Source of the DNA: Arenibacter latericius DSM 15913
GTDB lineage: Bacteria; Bacteroidota; Bacteroidia; Flavobacteriales; Flavobacteriaceae
Length of the DNA: 64,000 nt
Reading direction: 5' to 3'
Assembly: GCF_000424985.1 (NCBI RefSeq)
Contig: NZ_AUKX01000006.1
Location: 82,755-146,754 of the forward strand
Positions 1 to 7,886 of the stretch are shown here, one piece after another. A program made the position numbers and the translations under genes. Under the pieces are notes generated by a model, which was given only the letters and a program-made list of their open reading frames with translations, did no database searches and had not been told where the DNA came from. Positions within the stretch are counted from its first letter, which is position 1. Every line of letters starts with the position of its first letter.

Positions 1-188
1 GGACCATTCATGAAGTTTCTATTTAAAGTTTGTTAGAAAGTAGTATGTAGGAATTAAATTAAATTGTTCAGGGGAATGGATTCTAAGTGTAAATTAATAG
101 ATAAATGTTTTATATTGGGTGGTTTTAATTAGAACCAAGCTTATTGAATTTTAACCACATTCAGCTATCACCATAGAAATCAATATTT

Positions 189-500
189 ATGAATGAAGTA
201 AATACAAATAACAGCCAAAATTCTAATGGACAAACCATTATTGTAAATCAAAAAACCGAATCTAATGGGTTGGGAACAGCGGGTTTTGTACTATCTATTA
301 TAGCTCTTGTTGCTGGATGTTTGCCATTTGTAGGGTGGACTGTTTGGTTTTTAGGATTGTTGTTTTCTTTTATAGGAGTTTTTAAACGACCAAGAGGACT
401 TGCTATCGCCGGCTTGGTTATTTCTTTGATAGGATTTTTCCTTTTCCTATTTGTGTTTTCAACCTTGGCTTTGTTCGGAGCACTTGCAGAAGGAATTTAG
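189..500 (+). CDS. Small DUF4190-like membrane protein
   Basis: A 103-residue protein with an Asn/Gln-rich soluble N-terminus of about 26 residues followed by hydrophobic segments at about 28-46, 50-65 and 70-95. The small-residue-rich first helix (GLGTAGFVLSIIALV) and the second one starting GLAIAGLVISLIG are the pattern of DUF4190-type small inner-membrane proteins, whose function is unknown. It stands alone and converges on the phosphatase gene 31 bp to its right. No enzyme motif is visible. The family call is moderate; that it is a real membrane protein is likely. Confidence 0.6.
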   Translation: MNEVNTNNSQNSNGQTIIVNQKTESNGLGTAGFVLSIIALVAGCLPFVGWTVWFLGLLFSFIGVFKRPRGLAIAGLVISLIGFFLFLFVFSTLALFGALAEGI

Positions 501-531
501 GGGTTGAGTAAATTTATATTTTATAGGTGGT

Positions 532-1107
532 TTAAAAAGAGTAAGTGAACCTTAAAGAGTAATTATCCTTATATCTAGAAAAGCCAAGATCAACTCGTTT
601 CTTTTGATGTGGTTTTGTAAATAAGTAGGTGCTTCCAATTCCGATAGCCGCACCGGCAAATACATCCCAAAAGTCGTGAAATCCATCTGGCCCCTCAGTT
701 CTACTTACTGCAACTATAGTAGCAAGTAGATAGGCGGGGATACCATAGTTCCACCCATACCTTCGTTGAATAAAGGAGGCTCCGGAAAAGGCAGATGAGG
801 TATGGCCAGAGGGGAACGAGTCATATAGGTCTCTACCCTCGGGTCTTTTCTTTTTAGTCAATTCTTTTAAGGAGTAAGTGAGGGCTAGGGTAGTAGCATA
901 GGAGAAAGCTAGTTTTTTTGTCCCTTGATAATCTTTATGAACTAAAGTCATTATTCCCGCACTGAGAGGTAACGCCAATTGAAGTACATCTCCAGTGTCT
1001 TCTAACACATATTCCCATTTTTCATGCCCCCCTTCTGTATCCTGCGCAACCCCAACACTACTTAATAATAGAAAAGCCCATAATAGGGTAGTAGCAGTGA
1101 ATTTCAT
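532..1107 (-). CDS. PAP2-family membrane/periplasmic phosphatase
   Basis: A 191-residue protein with a cleavable-looking signal peptide ending near residue 21 (GVAQ) and the three PAP2 phosphatase motifs: K81-x6-R88-P89, P99-S-G-H102, and a third motif with S135-R136, H144 and D148. Such enzymes hydrolyse lipid phosphates or other phosphomonoesters, with the two histidines as catalytic residues. The third motif has seven residues between Arg and His instead of the usual five (SRTEGPDGFHDFWD), a small departure from the consensus. Substrate cannot be told; undecaprenyl-pyrophosphate or phosphatidylglycerol-phosphate phosphatase are possibilities. Confidence 0.85.
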   Translation of the reverse strand: MKFTATTLLWAFLLLSSVGVAQDTEGGHEKWEYVLEDTGDVLQLALPLSAGIMTLVHKDYQGTKKLAFSYATTLALTYSLKELTKKKRPEGRDLYDSFPSGHTSSAFSGASFIQRRYGWNYGIPAYLLATIVAVSRTEGPDGFHDFWDVFAGAAIGIGSTYLFTKPHQKKRVDLGFSRYKDNYSLRFTYSF

Positions 1108-1367
1108 TTGGCGCTGTTTGTATAAGTAAGTTAATGAAAATATGTGGTGTATAAAAAATATACAGCTAGGACCTTAAGGTTTGGATAAAGTAATGTTTAG
1201 GTTTACATGGGTTTATTTCGTAACTTTAAATATAGCCCCTAATGAAACGGAAAGCTAGCTACTTCCCTTTTTTGACGTCCCCCGTCGATGGAGAATTATT
1301 ATTAAATCAACCCCGCCCCTTCATCTTGTATTTGTGAATTTAATAGTCTTCATCTAATAGTTACGCT

Positions 1368-2108
1368 ATGGCACCACCATTCATTCTTATCGTCTTAATT
1401 GTTTTATTTTTCTTATCTGGGATCCGAATTGTATATGAATATAAGCGGGCCCTAAAATTTAGGTTCGGGAGGTATGTGAATACCTTGCAACCGGGATTTA
1501 GGTGGATTATTCCTATAGTAGAGACCATTCAGGTGGTAGATATCCGGGTAATTACTATCAATATAATTTCCCAAGAAGTAATGACCGAAGATAATGTGCC
1601 CTGTAGTATAGATGGAGTGGTGTTTTTTAGGATAAATAGTCCAGAAAAAGCTGTTTTAGAAGTAGAGGAATTCCGTTTTGCCATCACCCAATTATCCCAG
1701 GCTGCTTTAAGGGATGTCTGTGGGAAAGTGGAATTGGATACTATCTTATCTAAAAGGGAGGAGATGGGAAAAAATATAAAGGCTATTGTGGAGTTGGAAA
1801 CCAAGGAATGGGGAATAGAAATTATAGATGTTAAAATAAAAGACATCCAATTGCCCGAAAATATGAAACGTATGATGGCTAACCAGGCCGAGGCGGAACG
1901 CTCTAGAAGGGCTAGGATTATCCTAGCATTGGCAGAAGAACAGGCTGCTGGAAAATTGCTAGAAGCCGGGAAACTTATAGATCAGTCTCCATCAGCAATT
2001 AAATTAAGACTCTATCAGACCCTTTCTAATATAGCGGCAGAGAAAAATTCTACCATTCTCTTTCCTTTCCCAGAAGAGATGATGCCTAGGAACCCTAAAA
2101 GTAAATAA
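1368..2108 (+). CDS. Slipin / stomatin-like SPFH-domain membrane protein
   Basis: A 246-residue protein with an N-terminal membrane segment at about 3-20, then an SPFH (band 7) domain beginning YEYKRALKFRFGRY with the characteristic LQPGFRWIIP turn, and a C-terminal helical part rich in Ala/Glu (NQAEAERSRRARI). This layout and length match slipin-type stomatins, which oligomerise at the membrane and are thought to organise membrane microdomains. Slipins often sit beside an NfeD protease partner, but none is present here. Convergent with the gene at 2165-3274. The family call is secure; the cellular role is not known. Confidence 0.85.
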   Translation: MAPPFILIVLIVLFFLSGIRIVYEYKRALKFRFGRYVNTLQPGFRWIIPIVETIQVVDIRVITINIISQEVMTEDNVPCSIDGVVFFRINSPEKAVLEVEEFRFAITQLSQAALRDVCGKVELDTILSKREEMGKNIKAIVELETKEWGIEIIDVKIKDIQLPENMKRMMANQAEAERSRRARIILALAEEQAAGKLLEAGKLIDQSPSAIKLRLYQTLSNIAAEKNSTILFPFPEEMMPRNPKSK

Positions 2109-2164
2109 TGGAATTTTATGCCATTGTTCGCTAAGCTGGACTTATGTTTCTAGACTCCATAAAA

Positions 2165-3274
2165 CTACACTCTTAAAAATACCTTTTGTTTATATAAGAA
2201 GTATAGAAACCACACTTTTACTGCAAGTAAGCATAATATCATAACTACGCCACCATAAGGTTCTCCTATGAGTTGATTTAGCCATTGGAACAAGGAGTTT
2301 GTAGTGTATTTCCAATCTATAAATTTATCGGACATATAGATCAGGATAGAATTCATGCCTATTATCTTAAAGATAAACGCCCATTTCTTATATCCTTTTA
2401 TATCAATTATATAGTAGAAAAGTGCCATTAACAGGCTACTTATTCCTCCACACTGTAAAACAAAAGAGCTAGTCCAAAGGTTTTTGTTAATAGGGAATAC
2501 TAAATTCCATATTTGCGCAGCTATAATTAGAGTTACTCCAATTATGACTAAACGAAGCGCTGTAGCTTTATTTTTATCGGGAGTAGTGGCCTTTAAAAGA
2601 TTCCCTACATAAATTCCCAAAAGAGCGGTAGAGATCGCAGGAATGGTAGCGAAAATACCTTCTGGATCGTGAATGCCTTTGTACAGTTTTCCGGGCATAA
2701 GCAACCTATCTAAATAGGAGACAAAATTACCTTCCATAGTAAGGTCTCCCATTGGAAAACCGGGTGCAGAATTAAATAGCAACAGAAACCAATATCCTAT
2801 AAGTAGCCCAAAAAACCAAAAAATTTGAGCTCGCTGTTTACTGTAGAGATAAATAATATTCGCAAACATATAGGCAAGTCCAATACGACCTAATACACTG
2901 CCAAAGCGAATCTCTTCTATGGGGCGTAGTTGTAGTCCATTGTTGTAAACAATACCTAAGAGCACTAAAACAATTCCTCGTTTAATTACTTTAATCAATA
3001 AATCTTTTTTGCTTGCTCCCCTTTCTAACTGCTTGCCAATAGAGTAAGGGGTTGCTACTCCTGCTAGAAATAGGAAAAGCGGAAAAATTATATCGTAAAA
3101 GGAAAATCCGTGCCATTGTGGGTGATGGAATTGATGTGATAATTCATTCCAAAATGGGGAATGGGTAATATCTGCCATACGGTGGAATATTGCATCGGCT
3201 CCAATAATCCAAAACATATCAAAACCCCTTAGGGCATCTAAAGAGTAAAGGCGTTGGGTAATAGGTGATTTCAC
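2165..3274 (-). CDS. DUF5009 / heparan-glucosaminide N-acetyltransferase-like membrane protein
   Basis: A 369-residue multi-pass membrane protein. It opens with RLYSLDALRGFDMFWIIGAD, the signature start of the bacterial relatives of heparan-alpha-glucosaminide N-acetyltransferase (acyltransferase-like, DUF5009/DUF1624), and has a conserved FYDIIFPLFLFLAG segment near residue 60. About ten hydrophobic helices follow. Members are thought to move acyl groups across or at the inner membrane onto sugars; the acceptor is unknown. It is a single leftward gene divergent from tonB. Confidence 0.8.
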   Translation of the reverse strand: MKSPITQRLYSLDALRGFDMFWIIGADAIFHRMADITHSPFWNELSHQFHHPQWHGFSFYDIIFPLFLFLAGVATPYSIGKQLERGASKKDLLIKVIKRGIVLVLLGIVYNNGLQLRPIEEIRFGSVLGRIGLAYMFANIIYLYSKQRAQIFWFFGLLIGYWFLLLFNSAPGFPMGDLTMEGNFVSYLDRLLMPGKLYKGIHDPEGIFATIPAISTALLGIYVGNLLKATTPDKNKATALRLVIIGVTLIIAAQIWNLVFPINKNLWTSSFVLQCGGISSLLMALFYYIIDIKGYKKWAFIFKIIGMNSILIYMSDKFIDWKYTTNSLFQWLNQLIGEPYGGVVMILCLLAVKVWFLYFLYKQKVFLRV

Positions 3275-3416
3275 AGTTTGTATTGGTTTGGTTGGTGTGT
3301 AAATATGGTTGTGTCATTAAAGATATACTTTTTTTGAAATAATTAAAGCGAACTGATAATTATCATATGAAAGGTGGGATTTTATGGTGAAATTAATGAT
3401 ATAAAATTCTTGGGCC

Positions 3417-4142
3417 ATGAAACTTAAAAAGAACCCCAAAGCAGATTTGAACAAAAAAAGCGGACTTTTTTTTGTTATCGGGCTTGTATTGGTTCTTTTT
3501 GTAGTTTGGAGAGCCCTAGAATTACGCAGTTACCCAAACGAGAAAGAATCCATAGAAATATTTACTGTTGTCGATGATATTGATGAGGTAGTACCAATTA
3601 CAGAAACGCTTAAGTTGCCGCCACCGCCTGCACCTCCTGCCGCTCCAGAAATTATTGAGGTTGTAGAAAACGTAGCTGAGATAGAAGAGACCGTTATCCA
3701 AAGTACGGAGATTAATCAAGAAACGGTGGTGGAAGAAGCGACCCTAAAAGTGGAAGATGTTGTTGTGGTTGAAGAAGAGGAGGAAGATGTGGAAGTACCA
3801 TTCGCAGTAATAGAGAATGTGCCGGTATTCCCTGGATGTACTGGTCAAAATAATGAAGCATTAAAAGCATGTTTCCAAAAGAAAATTCAGGAACACATTC
3901 AAAAGCACTTCACCTATCCAGATGTTGCAGTAGAGTTGGGGATAGAAGGTAGGGTGTATGTGCAATTTATTATTGATAATACTGGAGAGATTATTCAAAT
4001 AAAAACTAGGGGCCCAGATAAGTTGTTAGAAAAAGAGGCCAATAGAATTATAGCTGCATTGCCACAGATGGTACCAGGGAAACAACGCGGAAGATCCGTT
4101 AAGGTATCATATATTATTCCCATAACTTTTAGACTACAATAA
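3417..4142 (+). CDS. TonB-family energy transducer
   Basis: A 241-residue protein with one N-terminal transmembrane helix (about 17-32), a proline-rich patch (PPPPAPPAAPE, near 63-73), a long acidic Val/Glu linker, and a C-terminal TonB domain (about 150-241) containing GIEGRVYVQFIIDNTGEI and ending VSYIIPITFRLQ. TonB proteins transmit proton-motive force from ExbB/ExbD to outer-membrane receptors such as the SusC protein in this window. The Glu/Val-rich linker is unusually acidic compared with the Pro/Lys linkers of proteobacterial TonB, but such linkers are common in Bacteroidota. No exbBD genes are adjacent. Confidence 0.88.
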   Translation: MKLKKNPKADLNKKSGLFFVIGLVLVLFVVWRALELRSYPNEKESIEIFTVVDDIDEVVPITETLKLPPPPAPPAAPEIIEVVENVAEIEETVIQSTEINQETVVEEATLKVEDVVVVEEEEEDVEVPFAVIENVPVFPGCTGQNNEALKACFQKKIQEHIQKHFTYPDVAVELGIEGRVYVQFIIDNTGEIIQIKTRGPDKLLEKEANRIIAALPQMVPGKQRGRSVKVSYIIPITFRLQ

Positions 4143-4275
4143 TAAAAATATACGGTTTGGATAGTTTTATGTAAAACCTGCAGAAAAGGTTTTCCCTTAC
4201 GGCATCATTAATAGGCTGATCTTTTTGTAATTTTACGGCCTGATATAAGACTAAGTCTTTATTAAAAGTGGATAC

Positions 4276-6636
4276 ATGGAAAAGATGTTGCCTTTACAAC
4301 ATATCATCAGCTTTAATAAGTTGTTGCAGCAATATGAGGATATAGCCAAAGGTTCAGATGAATATTTGGCCAAAAGGGCTAGGTATATTATAGATAAGCA
4401 AGCGCCATTCCCAGAACTTAGAGCAGGTTTTACTGAATTATCTCTTTTGGAAAAACATAAAGAGATAATAGATTTGTTGTTACAGGATTCTTTTTCTCCC
4501 TTGTTGTCTGATAACGAGATTAAGACAGCATCCTTGCCCTATAGCGATATCATCTTTAATGCTAGTAATCGGTTTAATCGTATTTTAGAGGCTGCAGGTC
4601 CAGATTATAAACCTAAGATAACTAATCTAGAGCAAGGAGTTGACTATATTATGGCCTGTGTGGTTATCCTTAATTATTATTATGGTTTTAAACTCGATTT
4701 TAAGCGAATTTTTTTCTATAATATACCGGACGCCCAAGGAGTAATGCGTCATTATCGAATTTTGTATAATGCAGAATTTATGGAAATAATTCCCAACGGC
4801 ACTCCCTTGGAGATTACTCAGGATGATGTTGATGAATTATTGGTAAATATAGACGACTTAGCACTTTGGAAGCAGAAAATACCTCCCAATAGCTTTATAA
4901 GCAAAGGCTTTGTAATTTCAAATATGTTTGATGTTACTGCCGAGCATGTTATCTCTGAAATTAAATCGAACTTAATAGTTTGGGATTATAATAGTGGAAA
5001 CAATTTCTTGAAAGAGGTTGAGGAATCCTTTAAATCCCTTTTCGGTCTCTCTGGATTGAGGTTAGGATTTGTAAAGTACAATGCTAAACTACAGCAATTT
5101 GAAAGTGCTTTTTATGAAGGGATAAAAAGCTATCTTTTAAAGAAGAACAACTTAGAAAAATGTAATACCTCGCTGTGTTTAGAAGCCTATGATAAATTGT
5201 TGGAGCAGAATAGCATGTTCGTAATTTCCGATGTGGAAAAAGAATATATACGTACCGAAGGAAAGGCACCATTTAAAAATTTATACGATCAAAATATTAA
5301 AAGTGCATTGTTTGCACCTATTGCAAAAAAAGGTAAACTAATTGGAGTTTTAGAACTGGTTTCCGATAAAGCAAATGACCTTAATAGTATAAATGGACAA
5401 AAGTTAGAGGATATAATGCCCTATATTGTATCTGCCGCACTGCGCTCTATGGAGGAGGAAGAAAATTTAATAGACGCGGTAATTCAGAACGAATGTACCT
5501 CGGTGCACCCATCAGTATCTTGGAGATTTGAGGAAGAGGCCAAACGCTTTATTAAAGAGAAATATTTAGGGAACGAGCCCTCCTTTAGGGAAATTGTTTT
5601 TAATGATGTGCATCCATTATATGGGCAAATAGATATTAGGAATTCTTCCCAAATAAGGAATGAAGCTATACAGCGTGATCTAACAATCCAACTGTCTGAA
5701 ATTAAAAATGTACTAACTAAGGTATTGGAGAGTCATAAACTCCCTATTTATGAGGAGCTTATCTTTAGGGTGAATAACTATTTGGCCGATATAAAAGATT
5801 CGCTTCATAGTACTAGTGAACAGGATATTTTTGATTTTGTTACCAAAAATATAAATCCTGTATTTGAGTATTTGTCTAATTCTGATGATGAGATAAAGAA
5901 GCGCATATCTTTATATAACTCACATATTGATTTGAGCACTGGGACGTATTATGATCATCGTCGTAATTATGATGAGAGCGTTACTTTTATTAATAAAAAG
6001 TTGGCTGGAGTTTTAGATAAAAGTCAGGAACAGGCCCAGAAAATGTTTCCTCATTATTTTGAGCGCTATAAAACCGATGGCATAGAACACAATATGTATA
6101 TTGGAAGTGCTATATCTGCAGAAAAGAATTTTGCCCCAATATTCCTAAGTAATTTGCGTTTATGGCAGTTGCAAATGATGTGCGAATTGGAAAACGCCCA
6201 TTATAGGTGTAAGCCAGAATTGAAGGTAAAATTGGATGTGGCTTCATTGATTCTGGTGTATAACACCTCACTGTCTATTAGGTTTAGAATGGATGAAAAA
6301 CGTTTTGATGTGGATGGTACCTATAACGCCCGTTATGAAATTATAAAAAAACGTATAGACAAATCTTTTATAAAAGGTACTCAAGAAAGGCTAACACAAT
6401 CGGGAAAGCTGGTAATCGTATACGCTCAAAAGCGAGATGAGTCGGAATATCTTAGGTATATAAACTTTCTACGTTCAAAAGGCTATTTTAATTCCGACAT
6501 TGAGATTGTGGAACTAGAAGGATTGCAAGGTGTATCTGGACTAAAAGCTATCCGTGCCGGGATTTTGTACCGAACAGAGAAGAAAAGCGATAAAACCTAT
6601 ACCTATCAAGACCTAATGAACGAACTTAAAGCATAA
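4276..6636 (+). CDS. Large GAF-domain protein of unknown function
   Basis: A 786-residue soluble protein without signal peptide or membrane helix. A GAF-like region lies at about 241-400: the motif LFAPIAKKGKLIGVLELVS is the typical GAF core strand pair. The N-terminal 240 residues and the C-terminal half show no domain I recognise. No histidine kinase, GGDEF or DNA-binding motif follows the GAF region, so the output is unknown. The last 120 residues carry many Lys and Arg. It starts 133 bp after tonB and converges on the HD-domain gene. Confidence 0.7.
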   Translation: MEKMLPLQHIISFNKLLQQYEDIAKGSDEYLAKRARYIIDKQAPFPELRAGFTELSLLEKHKEIIDLLLQDSFSPLLSDNEIKTASLPYSDIIFNASNRFNRILEAAGPDYKPKITNLEQGVDYIMACVVILNYYYGFKLDFKRIFFYNIPDAQGVMRHYRILYNAEFMEIIPNGTPLEITQDDVDELLVNIDDLALWKQKIPPNSFISKGFVISNMFDVTAEHVISEIKSNLIVWDYNSGNNFLKEVEESFKSLFGLSGLRLGFVKYNAKLQQFESAFYEGIKSYLLKKNNLEKCNTSLCLEAYDKLLEQNSMFVISDVEKEYIRTEGKAPFKNLYDQNIKSALFAPIAKKGKLIGVLELVSDKANDLNSINGQKLEDIMPYIVSAALRSMEEEENLIDAVIQNECTSVHPSVSWRFEEEAKRFIKEKYLGNEPSFREIVFNDVHPLYGQIDIRNSSQIRNEAIQRDLTIQLSEIKNVLTKVLESHKLPIYEELIFRVNNYLADIKDSLHSTSEQDIFDFVTKNINPVFEYLSNSDDEIKKRISLYNSHIDLSTGTYYDHRRNYDESVTFINKKLAGVLDKSQEQAQKMFPHYFERYKTDGIEHNMYIGSAISAEKNFAPIFLSNLRLWQLQMMCELENAHYRCKPELKVKLDVASLILVYNTSLSIRFRMDEKRFDVDGTYNARYEIIKKRIDKSFIKGTQERLTQSGKLVIVYAQKRDESEYLRYINFLRSKGYFNSDIEIVELEGLQGVSGLKAIRAGILYRTEKKSDKTYTYQDLMNELKA

Positions 6637-6648
6637 TCTTCTCCTAGA

Positions 6649-7833
6649 TTATAGTAAAGACATATGGTAATTAAAGGATATAAAGAAAGCAACCACAGAT
6701 AAGATCATCCCAATCATAAAAATAGTATAGGTCCATCTTAGTAATTTGTATTTCCTGTCTAATACCAAACCTAAAAAGTATAGATCTTTGGTAAGGGAGT
6801 TGTATACGTAGTCTTGGTCTTTAATCATTTCCTGAATGGCCCATTCAAAATCTTGAAGCTCCATCTTATGGAAATTTCCAAAAAATAATAGGTTTACCTT
6901 TTTTTGTTTTACATCTTCCTTGGTGAATTCTCCTCTAGTGATATTGGGTCTTGTGGCCATAATAGACATAATCATAGATACCACGCTAAAGAGAATAAAG
7001 ATAGATGTTGGATAGATAAGAAACTCGTTCTTAGGACTATCCATTTTTGGAATTAGGTTGGTAAGTAAAAGAGAGATGATGATTGCATTTACAGAAAGAA
7101 GAATGTTGGCTTTTGTGTCGGCTATATCACTTAATTTTAAATGATTTTGCATAGCAACTCGAAACATAGTTTGAATGCCTCGTTCGGGGCTTTCATTTTT
7201 TAATTTAACTTTTAACTTCTCTTTGCTAGCTGTACGTTTATGCTTAGCCTCCCTTTTAATCAGTTTATTAAGATTCTTAGTTTTAGTTTCTTGCCACTGC
7301 TTTTTTGCATGGCCAGTATAAAATCTATGCTCCTTACCCAACATCTTTATGTTTTCTTGGTCCCACTCTTGGGGGGTGAATTCAGCAATTCCAAGAAGGA
7401 ATAGTTCTTCCCTAAGTAATTCAGACGTTTCTGCATAATTACTGCTTCCCAGATGGGAAGTGTCTGCGTCTTTAATTATATCTTCGGATAAGTTGGTAGG
7501 AGTATGGTGCCTATTGGTGGCCATAATGAGCTGTTGCACCTGTTGAATATCATGAGAGGAATAGTTCTTTTCAGCAAGAAATTTGGATGCAATGGCAGCG
7601 CTTTTCTTTTCGTGATTTTCATAACCTTGGGTATATCCCGTGTCATGTAACCAAGCAGCCAAAGTAATTATTTCGTTTTCTTTTTCATCCAAATCATAAG
7701 CTTCCAATAATTCTTTAGTAATTTTGACTACTCTTTGGGTGTGGCGAAGATTATGGTATAAATAGTTGGCATTTAGTTGTGTTGTCAATAACTCAACAAC
7801 AAAATCTTCGGTATCTTTAATTATATCTGGCAT
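6649..7833 (-). CDS. HD-domain phosphohydrolase fused to a Pycsar-effector-like (PycTM) membrane domain
   Basis: A 394-residue two-part protein. Residues about 25-150 form an HD phosphohydrolase domain with the metal ligands visible as H in NLRHTQRV, HD in AAWLHDTGY and D in IKDADTSHLG. Residues about 225-394 match the membrane domain known as DUF5706 or Pycsar effector (PycTM): a HLKLSDIADTKANILLSVNA start, paired helices at about 245-265 and 272-293, and a third near 368-390. In Pycsar defence, PycTM responds to cCMP or cUMP made by a neighbouring cyclase; there is no cyclase gene here. Whether this stand-alone fusion has a defence or a housekeeping role is open. Confidence 0.78.
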   Translation of the reverse strand: MPDIIKDTEDFVVELLTTQLNANYLYHNLRHTQRVVKITKELLEAYDLDEKENEIITLAAWLHDTGYTQGYENHEKKSAAIASKFLAEKNYSSHDIQQVQQLIMATNRHHTPTNLSEDIIKDADTSHLGSSNYAETSELLREELFLLGIAEFTPQEWDQENIKMLGKEHRFYTGHAKKQWQETKTKNLNKLIKREAKHKRTASKEKLKVKLKNESPERGIQTMFRVAMQNHLKLSDIADTKANILLSVNAIIISLLLTNLIPKMDSPKNEFLIYPTSIFILFSVVSMIMSIMATRPNITRGEFTKEDVKQKKVNLLFFGNFHKMELQDFEWAIQEMIKDQDYVYNSLTKDLYFLGLVLDRKYKLLRWTYTIFMIGMILSVVAFFISFNYHMSLL

Positions 7834-7886
7834 TCGTTATTTTTATAACTCACAAATTACAAAATTAAATTATCTATTTTATTTCG

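Noticed and set aside
1-36. Possible tail of a gene entering from the left (frame ending TAA at 24-26)
   Set aside because: Only seven codons are visible; nothing can be recognised.
4173-4193. AAAACCT/AGGTTTT hairpin after tonB
   Set aside because: A 7-bp AT-rich stem followed by CCC; below what I would call a terminator.
6633-6652. ATAATCT/AGATTAT hairpin between convergent genes at 6.64 kb
   Set aside because: A 7-bp AT-only stem without a U-tract is too weak to call as a terminator.
6649-7833. Complete Pycsar defence system
   Set aside because: Only an effector-like domain is present; no cyclase gene is within the window.
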